Of a stretch of DNA of 64,000 bases, positions 7,387-14,734 are shown one piece after another; the stretch's first letter is position 1; each line of letters opens with the position of its first letter. The position numbers were made by a program, and so were the translations under genes. The notes under the pieces were generated by a model, which did no database searches, had not been told where the DNA came from, and was given only the letters and a program-made list of their open reading frames with translations. This stretch comes from Nocardioides sp. ChNu-153. GTDB taxonomy: Bacteria; Actinomycetota; Actinomycetes; Propionibacteriales; Nocardioidaceae. The stretch spans positions 248,001 through 312,000 of the forward strand of contig NZ_JADEVT010000002.1 in assembly GCF_030466625.1 (NCBI RefSeq), read 5' to 3'.

Positions 7387-8525
7387 CAGCCGTTCGCCTC
7401 CGCGATGGCAGCCAGGTTGGAACGCATGAGGGAAAGGTAGTCCTCGTCGGCCGTCTGGTCGGTCAGACCCTCGATCGGGTCGAGCACCTCGGTGGCCAGA
7501 CCCGTGTCGGACGCGAGCGACTCGGCGGCGGCGGGGCTCGCGAGGCGCTCCGAGAACACCGTCGTGATGCCCTCGGCGGCGATGAGGGCCTGGAGCTCGG
7601 CCAGCGCCGCCGGGGTGGGCTCGGCGTCGGGCGTCAGGCCGACGACCGGGGCGAACGTGAGGCCGTACTTCGTGAGGTAGCCGAAGGCGTCGTGGTTGAC
7701 GACCACCAGGTCGCGCTCGCAGGACGCGAGTCCCTCGGTGAACTCGCCGTCGAGGGTCTCGAGGTCGCTGCGCAGGTCGGCCGCGTTGGCCTCGAACTCG
7801 TCTGCGCGGTCGGGGTCGAGCTCGCCCAGGCGCTGCGCGATCGTGTCGGCCGCGTCCGCGAGGCGCAGCGGGTCGAGCCAGAAGTGCGGGTCCTCGGAGC
7901 CGTGGTCGTGCTCGTGCTCCTCCTCGGCGTGCGCGTCCTCGCTGTGCTCCTCCTCGGTGTGGCCCTCCTCCGCGTGCTCCTCCTCCGCGTGCTCCTCCTC
8001 CGCGTGCTCCTCCTCCGCGTGCTCCTCCTCCGCGTGGTCGTGACCCTCCTCGGCGTGCTCGTCCTCGGAGTGCGCGTGGCCCCCGTCGGTGAAGGGCTGC
8101 AGCGACACGCTGTCGTGGACGTCGAGCGCGGTGTCGGCGGCGGACTGCTCGACGGCGGCGTCGACGCTCGGCTGGAAGCCGGCGAGGTAGAGGACGAGGT
8201 CCGCGTCGGCGATGCGGCCCGTCTGCTCCACGCTCAGCTCCAGGTCGTGCGGCTCGCCACCGGCCTCGACCAGGTTCGCGACCTCGACGTCGTCACCGAC
8301 GACGCGCTGCGCGGCGTACTGCAGCGGGTAGAAGGCGGCGACGACGTCGTCGACCCCGCCCCCCGCGCCGCCGTCGGCGGCCGTGTCGTCGTCGCCCACG
8401 CCGAGCGCGCCGCAACCGGCGAGCACGAGCGGCAGCGCCAGCGCCGCGGCGAGCGGTGCGAACCCGGGCGCGCGACCCGGACGGGCGGTGGGTCGGCGGA
8501 CGGAGCGGCGGAGCGACGAAGGCAT
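7383..8525 (-). CDS. znuA: Zinc ABC transporter substrate-binding lipoprotein ZnuA
   Basis: 380 residues. A basic N-terminus and hydrophobic stretch lead to the lipobox LVLAGC (Cys38), so the mature protein is a lipoprotein on the outer membrane face. The cluster A-I binding-protein fold is recognisable from VAAFYPLQYAAQRVVGDDVEV and EPHDLELS, whose His93 is a metal ligand; DPHFWLDP supplies the next His (about 214), and VVNHDAFGYL another. Between them (150-208) is a flexible loop with about 17 His in EEEHA-type repeats, the zinc-scavenging loop of ZnuA. The ATG at 8525 was chosen because it lies 7 nt after a -10 box and a lipoprotein signal follows. First gene of the znuACB operon. Confidence 0.93.
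   Translation of the reverse strand: MPSSLRRSVRRPTARPGRAPGFAPLAAALALPLVLAGCGALGVGDDDTAADGGAGGGVDDVVAAFYPLQYAAQRVVGDDVEVANLVEAGGEPHDLELSVEQTGRIADADLVLYLAGFQPSVDAAVEQSAADTALDVHDSVSLQPFTDGGHAHSEDEHAEEGHDHAEEEHAEEEHAEEEHAEEEHAEEGHTEEEHSEDAHAEEEHEHDHGSEDPHFWLDPLRLADAADTIAQRLGELDPDRADEFEANAADLRSDLETLDGEFTEGLASCERDLVVVNHDAFGYLTKYGLTFAPVVGLTPDAEPTPAALAELQALIAAEGITTVFSERLASPAAAESLASDTGLATEVLDPIEGLTDQTADEDYLSLMRSNLAAIAEANGC
7965..8036. repeat. 15-bp tandem repeat inside znuA
   Basis: About five near-perfect copies of the 15-bp unit ctcctcctccgcgtg, encoding repeated HAEEE in the His loop of ZnuA. The period is in frame, so copy-number change would only lengthen or shorten the loop. Confidence 0.8.
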
Positions 8526-8561
8526 GAGAAACATTCTCAGAACGGTGAGAACGCTTGTCAA
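8525..8561 (-). promoter_or_regulatory. znuA promoter overlapped by two Zur-box-like palindromes
   Basis: On the minus strand TTGACA (8561-8556), a 17-bp spacer and GAGAAT (8538-8533) form a near-ideal promoter; 7 nt later comes the znuA ATG, so the mRNA is probably leaderless. Two 15-bp palindromes match the style of actinobacterial Zur boxes: TGAGAAACATTCTCA at 8525-8539 (6 of 7 paired bases) and TGAGAACGCTTGTCA at 8546-8560 (5 of 7). Their centres are 21 bp apart, two helical turns. One covers the -10 and start codon, the other the -35. Zinc-loaded Zur would therefore block polymerase. Binding is inferred. Confidence 0.72.
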
Positions 8562-8616
8562 TTCAACGGCGCCGGCTCGCCCCGCCCCCGCGCGGGGCGG
8601 TGCGGCGCGGGACGGA

Positions 8617-8622
8617 TAGCCT
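8617..8622 (+). promoter_or_regulatory. Possible -10 box of glyS
   Basis: TAGCCT about 55 nt before the glyS start. Unlike many genes in this window, glyS has a real leader with an AGGAG ribosome binding site (8665-8669). Confidence 0.35.
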
Positions 8623-8677
8623 TCTGCGGTCGCAACCGGCAGCCAGCCGGCGTACTCGCACTCCAGGAGCACCTCTC

Positions 8678-10075
8678 GTGGCCAAGCCGCCCGCAACCAC
8701 CGTCGACCACGTCGTCTCGCTCGCCAAGCGCCGGGGGTTCGTCTACCCCTGCGGCGAGATCTACGGCGGCACCCGCTCGGCCTGGGACTACGGACCGCTC
8801 GGGGTCGAGCTGAAGGACAACATCAAGCGCCAGTGGTGGAAGTCCATGGTGCAGGCCCGCGAGGACGTCGTCGGCCTCGACTCCAGCGTCATCCTCCCGC
8901 GCCAGACCTGGGAGGCCTCGGGCCACGTCGCGACCTTCGCCGACCCGCTCACCGAGTGCCAGTCGTGCCACAAGCGCTACCGCGCCGACCACCTGCAGGA
9001 GGCGTACGCCGAGAAGAAGGGCCTCGACGACCCCGACGCCGTGCCGATGAGCGACGTCGTCTGCGCCAACTGCGGCACCCGCGGCGCGTGGACCGAGCCC
9101 CGCGAGTTCTCGGGCCTCATGAAGACCTACCTCGGTGTCGTCGACGACGAGTCCGGGCTGCACTACCTGCGCCCCGAGACCGCCCAGGGCATCTTCCTCA
9201 ACTTCGCGAACGTCGTGACCTCGAGCCGCAAGAAGCCGCCGTTCGGCATCGCGCAGATCGGCAAGAGCTTCCGCAACGAGATCACGCCCGGCAACTTCAT
9301 CTTCCGCACCCGCGAGTTCGAGCAGATGGAGATGGAGTTCTTCGTCAAGCCGGGCGAGGACGAGGAGTGGCACCAGTACTGGATCGACGAGCGCACGCGC
9401 TGGTACACCGACCTCGGCATCAACCCGGACAACCTGCGCCACTACGAGCACGCGAAGGAGAAGCTGTCCCACTACTCCAAGCGCACCGTCGACATCGAGT
9501 ACCGCTTCGGCTTCGCCGGCTCCGAGTGGGGTGAGCTCGAGGGCGTCGCGAACCGCACCGACTTCGACCTCTCCACCCACGCGCAGCACTCGGGCCAGGA
9601 CCTGTCGTACTTCGACCAGGCGAGCAACGAGCGCTACACGCCGTACGTCATCGAGCCGGCCGCCGGTCTCTCGCGCAGCCTCATGACGTTCCTCGTCGAC
9701 GCGTTCCACGAGGACGAGGCGCCCAACACCAAGGGCGGCGTCGACAAGCGCACCGTGCTGCGCCTCGACCCGCGCCTCGCGCCGGTCAAGGTGGCGGTCC
9801 TGCCGCTGAGCCGCAACGCCGACCTCTCGCCGAAGGCCAAGCAGCTCGCGACCGACCTGCGCCAGAACTGGAACGTCGACTTCGACGACTCCGGCGCCAT
9901 CGGCCGCCGCTACCGCCGCCAGGACGAGATCGGCACGCCGTTCTGCGTCACGGTCGACTTCGAGACCCCCGAGGACGACGCGGTCACCGTCCGCGAGCGC
10001 GACTCGATGAGTCAGGAGCGCGTCGGGCTCGACCGCATCGTCGGCTACTTCGCCGAGCGGCTCGTCGGCGCCTGA
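8678..10075 (+). CDS. glyS: Glycyl-tRNA synthetase (homodimeric type)
   Basis: 465 residues of the alpha2-type class II enzyme that charges tRNA-Gly with glycine. It begins [30 protein letters not shown], the usual N-terminus. Motif 2 appears as [26 protein letters not shown] cysteine quartet (CQSC ... CANCG) within the insertion domain likely binds zinc. The C-terminal anticodon-binding domain starts near [12 protein letters not shown] and contains [19 protein letters not shown]. The GTG at 8678 has AGGAG 8 nt upstream; the open frame before it encodes unconserved low-complexity sequence. Divergent from znuA. Confidence 0.95.
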   Translation: MAKPPATTVDHVVSLAKRRGFVYPCGEIYGGTRSAWDYGPLGVELKDNIKRQWWKSMVQAREDVVGLDSSVILPRQTWEASGHVATFADPLTECQSCHKRYRADHLQEAYAEKKGLDDPDAVPMSDVVCANCGTRGAWTEPREFSGLMKTYLGVVDDESGLHYLRPETAQGIFLNFANVVTSSRKKPPFGIAQIGKSFRNEITPGNFIFRTREFEQMEMEFFVKPGEDEEWHQYWIDERTRWYTDLGINPDNLRHYEHAKEKLSHYSKRTVDIEYRFGFAGSEWGELEGVANRTDFDLSTHAQHSGQDLSYFDQASNERYTPYVIEPAAGLSRSLMTFLVDAFHEDEAPNTKGGVDKRTVLRLDPRLAPVKVAVLPLSRNADLSPKAKQLATDLRQNWNVDFDDSGAIGRRYRRQDEIGTPFCVTVDFETPEDDAVTVRERDSMSQERVGLDRIVGYFAERLVGA

Positions 10076-10117
10076 GCCGCCCCCGCTGCACCGGCCGGCT
10101 CGCGCCGGCCCGGCCCA

Positions 10118-10153
10118 CGACGGCCGCACACCCCCACGGGTGTGCGGCCGTCG
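10118..10153. terminator. Perfect 16-bp hairpin after glyS
   Basis: Arms 10118-10133 and 10138-10153 are perfectly complementary with a 4-nt CCAC loop. There is no T-run after it, as often found for actinobacterial terminators. It sits 42 bp after the glyS stop and before the promoter of the following lipoprotein gene. Confidence 0.75.
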
Positions 10154-10183
10154 CCGTCCCCGGGGCCGGCGACGGCGCGGGTG

Positions 10184-10189
10184 CACAAT
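10184..10189 (+). promoter_or_regulatory. Putative -10 box of the lipoprotein gene (leaderless)
   Basis: CACAAT, 7 nt before the ATG at 10197, with no Shine-Dalgarno between them; the same CACAAT hexamer precedes recO. Confidence 0.4.
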
Positions 10190-10196
10190 GACGCGC

Positions 10197-10958
10197 ATGA
10201 CGCCCTCCCGCCGTCGTGCCGTCCTGCCCTCCCGCCGCCTCTCCCGCCGCCTCTCCCGCCGCACCGCCGCCGCTCTGGGCGTCGCGCTGCTGCTGCCCCT
10301 CGCCGCGTGCGGCGGTGACGGCGGGACCGGTGGGGGCGGCGACGACGGGGCCGGTACGGCGGACGCCACCGGGTCCGCGCCCGGGTCCGCCACCCCGTCC
10401 GCGCCCACGTCGTCGGCGACGGGGCGCGACGCCGACTACCTCGAGGTGCCGTCCGGGGTCACGCTGACGCAGCCCGGCGCCCGCCTCGCGCTCGGGGACG
10501 TCGCGACGATCGCGTGGCGACCGGCCGCGGAGCGGGTCGGGGTGCTGGCCGTGCGGGTCACCGCGGTGCAGCCGGCGCCGGCCGGCGCCTTCGACGGCTG
10601 GCTCGTGGGCGGCGCGGACGTGGCGGCCACGCCGTACTTCGTGACGACGACCGTCGAGAACGTGGGGGAGGGGGACCTGGCGGGGCAGGACGTGCCGCTC
10701 TACCTGCTGCGCGACGACGCCGCGCTGGTGCCGGCGTCCCGCTTCGGCGCGGAGTTCCCCGCCTGCCCGAGCACCGCGCTGCCGGCACCGTTCGGGCCCG
10801 GCGCCAGCGCCACCCAGTGCCAGGTCCACCTCGCCGCCGACGGCACGACCGTCGAGGGTCTGGCGTTCCAGCCCTGGGACGGGCTCGAGCCCGTCGTGTG
10901 GGAGGTCGCCGCGGCCCCGGCCCCGAGCACCCCGTCGTCGGCCCCGGGCACCCCCTGA
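10197..10958 (+). CDS. Secreted lipoprotein of unknown function
   Basis: 253 residues. An Arg-rich N-terminus with the duplicated segment LSRR precedes a hydrophobic stretch and the lipobox LPLAAC, so it should be a membrane-anchored lipoprotein. A Gly/Thr/Ser-rich linker of about 45 residues follows. The folded part starts at LEVPSGVTLTQPGARLALGDVATIAW and includes YFVTTTVENVGEGDL, a beta-rich pattern like the DUF4352/telokin-like domains of lipoproteins. Two Cys (FPACPS and TQCQVH) may form a disulphide. Two ATGs are 9 nt apart; the second lies 7 nt after a -10 box and is preferred. Function unknown. Confidence 0.7.
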   Translation: MTPSRRRAVLPSRRLSRRLSRRTAAALGVALLLPLAACGGDGGTGGGGDDGAGTADATGSAPGSATPSAPTSSATGRDADYLEVPSGVTLTQPGARLALGDVATIAWRPAAERVGVLAVRVTAVQPAPAGAFDGWLVGGADVAATPYFVTTTVENVGEGDLAGQDVPLYLLRDDAALVPASRFGAEFPACPSTALPAPFGPGASATQCQVHLAADGTTVEGLAFQPWDGLEPVVWEVAAAPAPSTPSSAPGTP

Positions 10959-11009
10959 GCAGTCCCCGTCGATTCCCGCGCCCGGGCGAGCGCGCGAGAA
11001 GATGGGGCC

Positions 11010-12170
11010 ATGAGCACCTCCACCGTGTCCGCGCCGCGACTGCCGGGACCGCTGCACCTCGGCGACCTGGTCGTCGACGTGCCGGTGGTGCTGGCGCCGA
11101 TGGCGGGCATCACGAACGCGGCCTACCGCCGGCTGTGCGCCGAGCAGGGCGCCGGCCTCTACGTCTGCGAGATGATCACCTCCCGCGGCCTCGTCGAGGG
11201 TGACGACGTCACCCGGCGGATGCTCGTCTTCGACGAGCTCGAGACGACCCGGTCCGTCCAGCTCTACGGCACGGACCCGACGTACGTGGCGCGGGCGACC
11301 GAGATCCTCTGCGACGAGTACGGCGTGGCGCACGTCGACCTCAACTTCGGCTGCCCCGTGCCCAAGGTCACCCGCAAGGGCGGCGGCGGAGCGCTCCCGT
11401 GGAAGCGGGGGCTGCTGGGCGAGATCCTCACCCGCGCGGTGAGGGCGGCGGAGCCGTACGGCGTGCCCGTGACGATGAAGACCCGCAAGGGCCTCGACGA
11501 GACGCGCCTGACGTTCCTCGACGCGGGGCGCATCGCGCAGGACGCCGGGGTCGCGGCGATCGCCCTGCACGGCCGCACCGTCGCGCAGGCCTACTCCGGT
11601 GTGGCCGACTGGGAGGCGATCGGCGAGCTCGCGGCCGCCGTCGACATCCCGGTGCTGGGCAACGGCGACATCTGGGAGGCCGCCGACGCGGTGCGCATGG
11701 TCGAGCAGACCGGGGCCGCCGGCGTCGTCGTCGGGCGCGGGTGCCTGGGCCGGCCGTGGCTGTTCCGCGACCTCGCGGCCGTCTTCGCGGGCGAGCAGGT
11801 GCAGACCCTGCCCACGCTGGGCGAGGTGGCGGTGATGATGCGTCGGCACGCCGAGCTGCTGGTGGAGCACCTCGGCGCCGAGCGCGGCTGCAAGGAGTTC
11901 CGCAAGCACGTGGCCTGGTACCTCAAGGGCTTCCCCGCGGGCGGCGACCTGCGGCGCGCGCTGGCGCTGGTGACGACCCTGGACGAGCTCGACGGCCTGC
12001 TCGCGCAGCTGGACCCGGCCGCGCCGTACCCGGTCTCCGAGCTCGGCTCCCCCCGGGGTCGCCAGGGCTCGCCCCGCGACCGCGTCGTGCTGCCCGAGGG
12101 GTGGCTCGACGACACCGACGGGCGCGACCTCTGCATGAGCGAGGACGTGGGGGAGACCTCCGGCGGCTGA
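11010..12170 (+). CDS. dusB: tRNA-dihydrouridine synthase
   Basis: 386 residues. A flavin enzyme that reduces uridine to dihydrouridine in tRNA. The TIM barrel begins VVLAPMAGITNAAYRRLC (FMN binding), continues with VDLNFGCPVPKVTRKGGGGALPW, which holds the catalytic Cys, then VTMKTRKGLD, ALHGRTVAQAYSG and GNGDIW for phosphate binding. A helical RNA-binding C-terminal domain (GCKEFRKHVAWYLKGFP) is typical of DusB. GAAGAT lies 6 nt before the ATG, a possible leaderless start. It stands between a lipoprotein gene and a secreted M15-like protein, with no clear operon. Confidence 0.92.
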   Translation: MSTSTVSAPRLPGPLHLGDLVVDVPVVLAPMAGITNAAYRRLCAEQGAGLYVCEMITSRGLVEGDDVTRRMLVFDELETTRSVQLYGTDPTYVARATEILCDEYGVAHVDLNFGCPVPKVTRKGGGGALPWKRGLLGEILTRAVRAAEPYGVPVTMKTRKGLDETRLTFLDAGRIAQDAGVAAIALHGRTVAQAYSGVADWEAIGELAAAVDIPVLGNGDIWEAADAVRMVEQTGAAGVVVGRGCLGRPWLFRDLAAVFAGEQVQTLPTLGEVAVMMRRHAELLVEHLGAERGCKEFRKHVAWYLKGFPAGGDLRRALALVTTLDELDGLLAQLDPAAPYPVSELGSPRGRQGSPRDRVVLPEGWLDDTDGRDLCMSEDVGETSGG

Positions 12171-12173
12171 GGC

Positions 12174-12221
12174 TCGACCGGGGAGTCGGCCGGGCAGTCG
12201 ACCGGGGAGTCGGCCGGGCGT
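12174..12221. repeat. 24-bp tandem duplication between dusB and the next gene
   Basis: Two copies (12174-12197 and 12198-12221), identical except for the last two bases, beginning tcgaccggggagtcgg. It lies directly after the dusB stop. The unit contains internal CCGG/CGG symmetry but I assign no function. Confidence 0.75.
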
Positions 12222-12333
12222 CCGGGGGGTGGTCGTCGGTTCGACCTCGCCGGAGGCCCTGTGCTCTACTCGTCGGCGGCCCGGCACGACCTGCGGGGCC
12301 ACGACATGCCCGGCAACTTGGAGGATCAGCGCA

Positions 12334-13323
12334 GTGGCCTACCTCAGCCACCAGCGGGACGACCGTCTCGCCCGAACCCGTCGACTGCTCGCCCGCGTCC
12401 CCGCGCGCGCCCGCATCGCCGCCCCGCTCGCCGTCGCCGCCACGCTGGGCGTGGTGGGGGTGGGCGTGGTCGGCACCGACGTGGCCACCCCGCCCGCCGC
12501 CGTCTCCGCGCGGGCCGCGGACGGCATCGACGCCGACCGGCTCCTCGCCGAGCGCGCGGAGGCCACCAGCCGGTCCGCGCGCCGCGACGCCCTTGCGGCC
12601 GTCGAGGCGGGCCTGACCCGCGACGCGGCCCTGGAGCAGTACGCCGTGTGGCGCCACCAGGCGGCCGTGCTCGAGCGGGCGCGCGGCGAGGCGGCGGCCA
12701 CCGCCGCGGCCGTCGCGGCGGCCGACACCCCCCGCTGGGCCGACACCGACCTCGACCTGCACGCCGCCTCGACCGAGGGTGCCGAGGTCGTGGGGCTGCT
12801 CGAGGAGGGCACCGAGGTGCTCGTCACGGGCCGCAGCGCCCACGGTCGCGAGGAGGTCGTCTGGGAGGGTGCGTCGCGCTGGGTCACCGCCGGCCACCTC
12901 GCCACCGAGGCACCCGTCGCCGAGGCCGCCGGCACCTCCGCGGCCTCCGGGACCACGGACACGCCTGCCGTCGGCGGCACCTGCGACAACGGCTCGTCCG
13001 TCGGCTCCGGGGTGAGCGCCAACATCGTCGCCCTCCACGAGGCCGTCTGCGCCGCCTTCCCCGACATCACGCAGTACGGCGGGTGGCGCGGCGACGGCGA
13101 CCACGGCCGCGGTCTGGCGCTCGACATCATGGTCTCGGGCGACCGGGGCTGGGAGGTCGCCGAGTTCGTGCGCGCCAACTACTCCACGTGGGACGTCAAC
13201 AACGTCATCTACGAGCAGCAGATCTGGTCGGTGGAGCGCTCGGGCGAGGGCTGGCGCGCGATGGAGGACCGCGGGTCCGTCACGGCCAACCACTTCGACC
13301 ACGTGCACGTCAGCGTCTACTGA
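12334..13323 (+). CDS. Secreted protein with SH3-like and M15/ARB_07466-like C-terminal domain
   Basis: 329 residues. An Arg-rich N-terminus and a hydrophobic helix near 29-48 give a signal peptide or anchor. A helical Ala-rich part is followed by an SH3-like segment (DLDLHAASTEGAEVVGLLEEGTEVLVTGR ... WVTAGHLA). After a Ser/Thr linker comes the C-terminal domain, GGWRGDGDHGRGLALDIMV ... NHFDHVHVSVY. Its HxxxxxxxD and HVH pattern matches the zinc site of M15-type D,D-/L,D-peptidases, so it may cut peptidoglycan outside the cell. The GTG at 12334 has GGAGG 9 nt upstream. Catalysis is not certain, as many such domains are lysin-like but untested. Confidence 0.72.
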   Translation: MAYLSHQRDDRLARTRRLLARVPARARIAAPLAVAATLGVVGVGVVGTDVATPPAAVSARAADGIDADRLLAERAEATSRSARRDALAAVEAGLTRDAALEQYAVWRHQAAVLERARGEAAATAAAVAAADTPRWADTDLDLHAASTEGAEVVGLLEEGTEVLVTGRSAHGREEVVWEGASRWVTAGHLATEAPVAEAAGTSAASGTTDTPAVGGTCDNGSSVGSGVSANIVALHEAVCAAFPDITQYGGWRGDGDHGRGLALDIMVSGDRGWEVAEFVRANYSTWDVNNVIYEQQIWSVERSGEGWRAMEDRGSVTANHFDHVHVSVY

Positions 13324-13348
13324 GCCGCACCCCTGAGGCGCCCCGCCG

Positions 13349-13354
13349 TAGGCT
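13349..13354 (+). promoter_or_regulatory. Putative -10 box of dgt (leaderless)
   Basis: TAGGCT, 7 nt before the dgt ATG, with no Shine-Dalgarno; the same hexamer and spacing as at uppS and the FAS regulator gene. Confidence 0.5.
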
Positions 13355-13361
13355 GCGCGCG

Positions 13362-14723
13362 ATGACCACCCCCGCCCGCCTCGACCCCGCGCCGACCGCC
13401 GACGCGCACGTGGCGGCGGCGTACGACGAGCACGACCGCGCGCGGTGGGTGCCCGAGCCCCCGAAGCGGGTCGACGCCCCGGAGCGGGCGCCGTTCGAGC
13501 GCGACCGCGCCCGGGTCGTGCACGCCGCCTCGACCCGGCGGCTGGCCGCCAAGACGCAGGTCATGGGTCCGCAGGCGGACGACTTCGTCCGCAACCGCCT
13601 CACCCACAGCCTCGAGGTGGCGCAGGTCGCGCGCGACCTCGCCCGGGCGCTGGGCTGCCACCCCGACATCGCCGAGACCGCCGCGCTCGCGCACGACCTC
13701 GGGCACCCGCCGTTCGGCCACAACGGCGAGGCGGTCCTGGCCGAGCTCGCCCAGCCGTGCGGGGGCTTCGAGGGCAATGCGCAGACGCTGCGGCTGCTGA
13801 CCCGCCTCGAGGCGAAGTCCTTCGACGCCGACGGCGCCTCGGCCGGGCTCAACCTGACGCGCGCCACCCTCGACGCCTGCACGAAGTACCCCTGGGTGCG
13901 CGCCGACGCACCCGCCCCGGCGGGCGTGCACGGCGACGGCTCGCCCCGCGTGGTGGTGAAGTTCGGGGTGTATGACGACGACCTGCCCGCCTTCGCGTGG
14001 CTGCGCGACGGGGTGGGCGGGGGAGCGGGGGACGCCCGCCGCCAGTGCGTCGAGGCGCAGGTGATGGACCTGGCCGACGACGTCGCTTACTCGGTGCACG
14101 ACGTGGAGGACGGCGTGGTCGCCGGCCGTATCGACCTGACGACGCTGGAGCCCGAGCTGCCGGCGATCTGGGCGACGGTGCGGGAGTGGTACGCCCCCGG
14201 TGCGGTCGACGCCGACCTCGACGCGGTGTTCGCCGACCTGCGGGCTGTCGGGTCGTGGCCGCGGGCGCCGTACGACGGCAGCCGCCGCGCGCTGGCCGCG
14301 CTGAAGAACCTCACCAGCGACCTGGTCGGCCGCTTCTGCGGCTCGGTGCAGGCCGCCACGTTCGCCGCCGGGGTCGACGGCGCCCCGGTGCGCCACCGGG
14401 CCGACATCGTCGTGCCCGAGCGCACCGCGCTGGAGATCACGGTGCTGAAGGGCATCGCCGCGCACCTCGTCATGCGGGCCGACGACCGCATCGCGCTGAT
14501 GGGCCGCCAGCGCGACCTGCTGGCCGAGCTGGTGGGGGTGCTGGCCGACCGCGGGCCCGACGCGCTGGAGCGCCCGTTCGCCGACGACTGGTCCGCGGCA
14601 CCCGACGACGCCGCCCGGCTGCGGGTCGTGGTGGACCAGGTCGCGTCGCTCACCGACGGCAGCGCCCACGCCTGGTGGCGGCGCCTGTGCGGGCCGGCGT
14701 CCGGCGCCCGCACGGGTGCGTAG
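13362..14723 (+). CDS. dgt: Deoxyguanosinetriphosphate triphosphohydrolase-like protein
   Basis: 453 residues. HD-domain dNTPase that removes triphosphate from dNTPs. Metal-binding residues are visible in FVRNRLTHSLEVAQVARDLA (first His) and AALAHDLGHPPFGHNGEAVL (the HD pair and following His residues), with the late Asp in MDLADDVAYSVHDVEDG. ERDRARVVHAASTRRLAAKTQV near the N-terminus is the usual family start. The stop TAG at 14721 lies inside the -10 box of dnaG, so the two genes are packed end to end. dgt followed by dnaG is a common actinobacterial arrangement. Confidence 0.92.
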   Translation: MTTPARLDPAPTADAHVAAAYDEHDRARWVPEPPKRVDAPERAPFERDRARVVHAASTRRLAAKTQVMGPQADDFVRNRLTHSLEVAQVARDLARALGCHPDIAETAALAHDLGHPPFGHNGEAVLAELAQPCGGFEGNAQTLRLLTRLEAKSFDADGASAGLNLTRATLDACTKYPWVRADAPAPAGVHGDGSPRVVVKFGVYDDDLPAFAWLRDGVGGGAGDARRQCVEAQVMDLADDVAYSVHDVEDGVVAGRIDLTTLEPELPAIWATVREWYAPGAVDADLDAVFADLRAVGSWPRAPYDGSRRALAALKNLTSDLVGRFCGSVQAATFAAGVDGAPVRHRADIVVPERTALEITVLKGIAAHLVMRADDRIALMGRQRDLLAELVGVLADRGPDALERPFADDWSAAPDDAARLRVVVDQVASLTDGSAHAWWRRLCGPASGARTGA

Positions 14724-14726
14724 ACT
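14721..14726 (+). promoter_or_regulatory. Putative -10 box of dnaG
   Basis: TAGACT, whose first three bases are the dgt stop codon, 8 nt before the dnaG GTG. Confidence 0.4.
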
Positions 14727-14734
14727 CGGGCGTC

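Noticed and set aside
7965..8036. CRISPR-like repeats
   Set aside because: The 15-bp units have no spacers and encode the His/Glu loop of ZnuA in frame.
8623..8677. A T-box or other riboswitch before glyS
   Set aside because: The leader is only about 50 nt, with no T-box consensus and no terminator/antiterminator pair.
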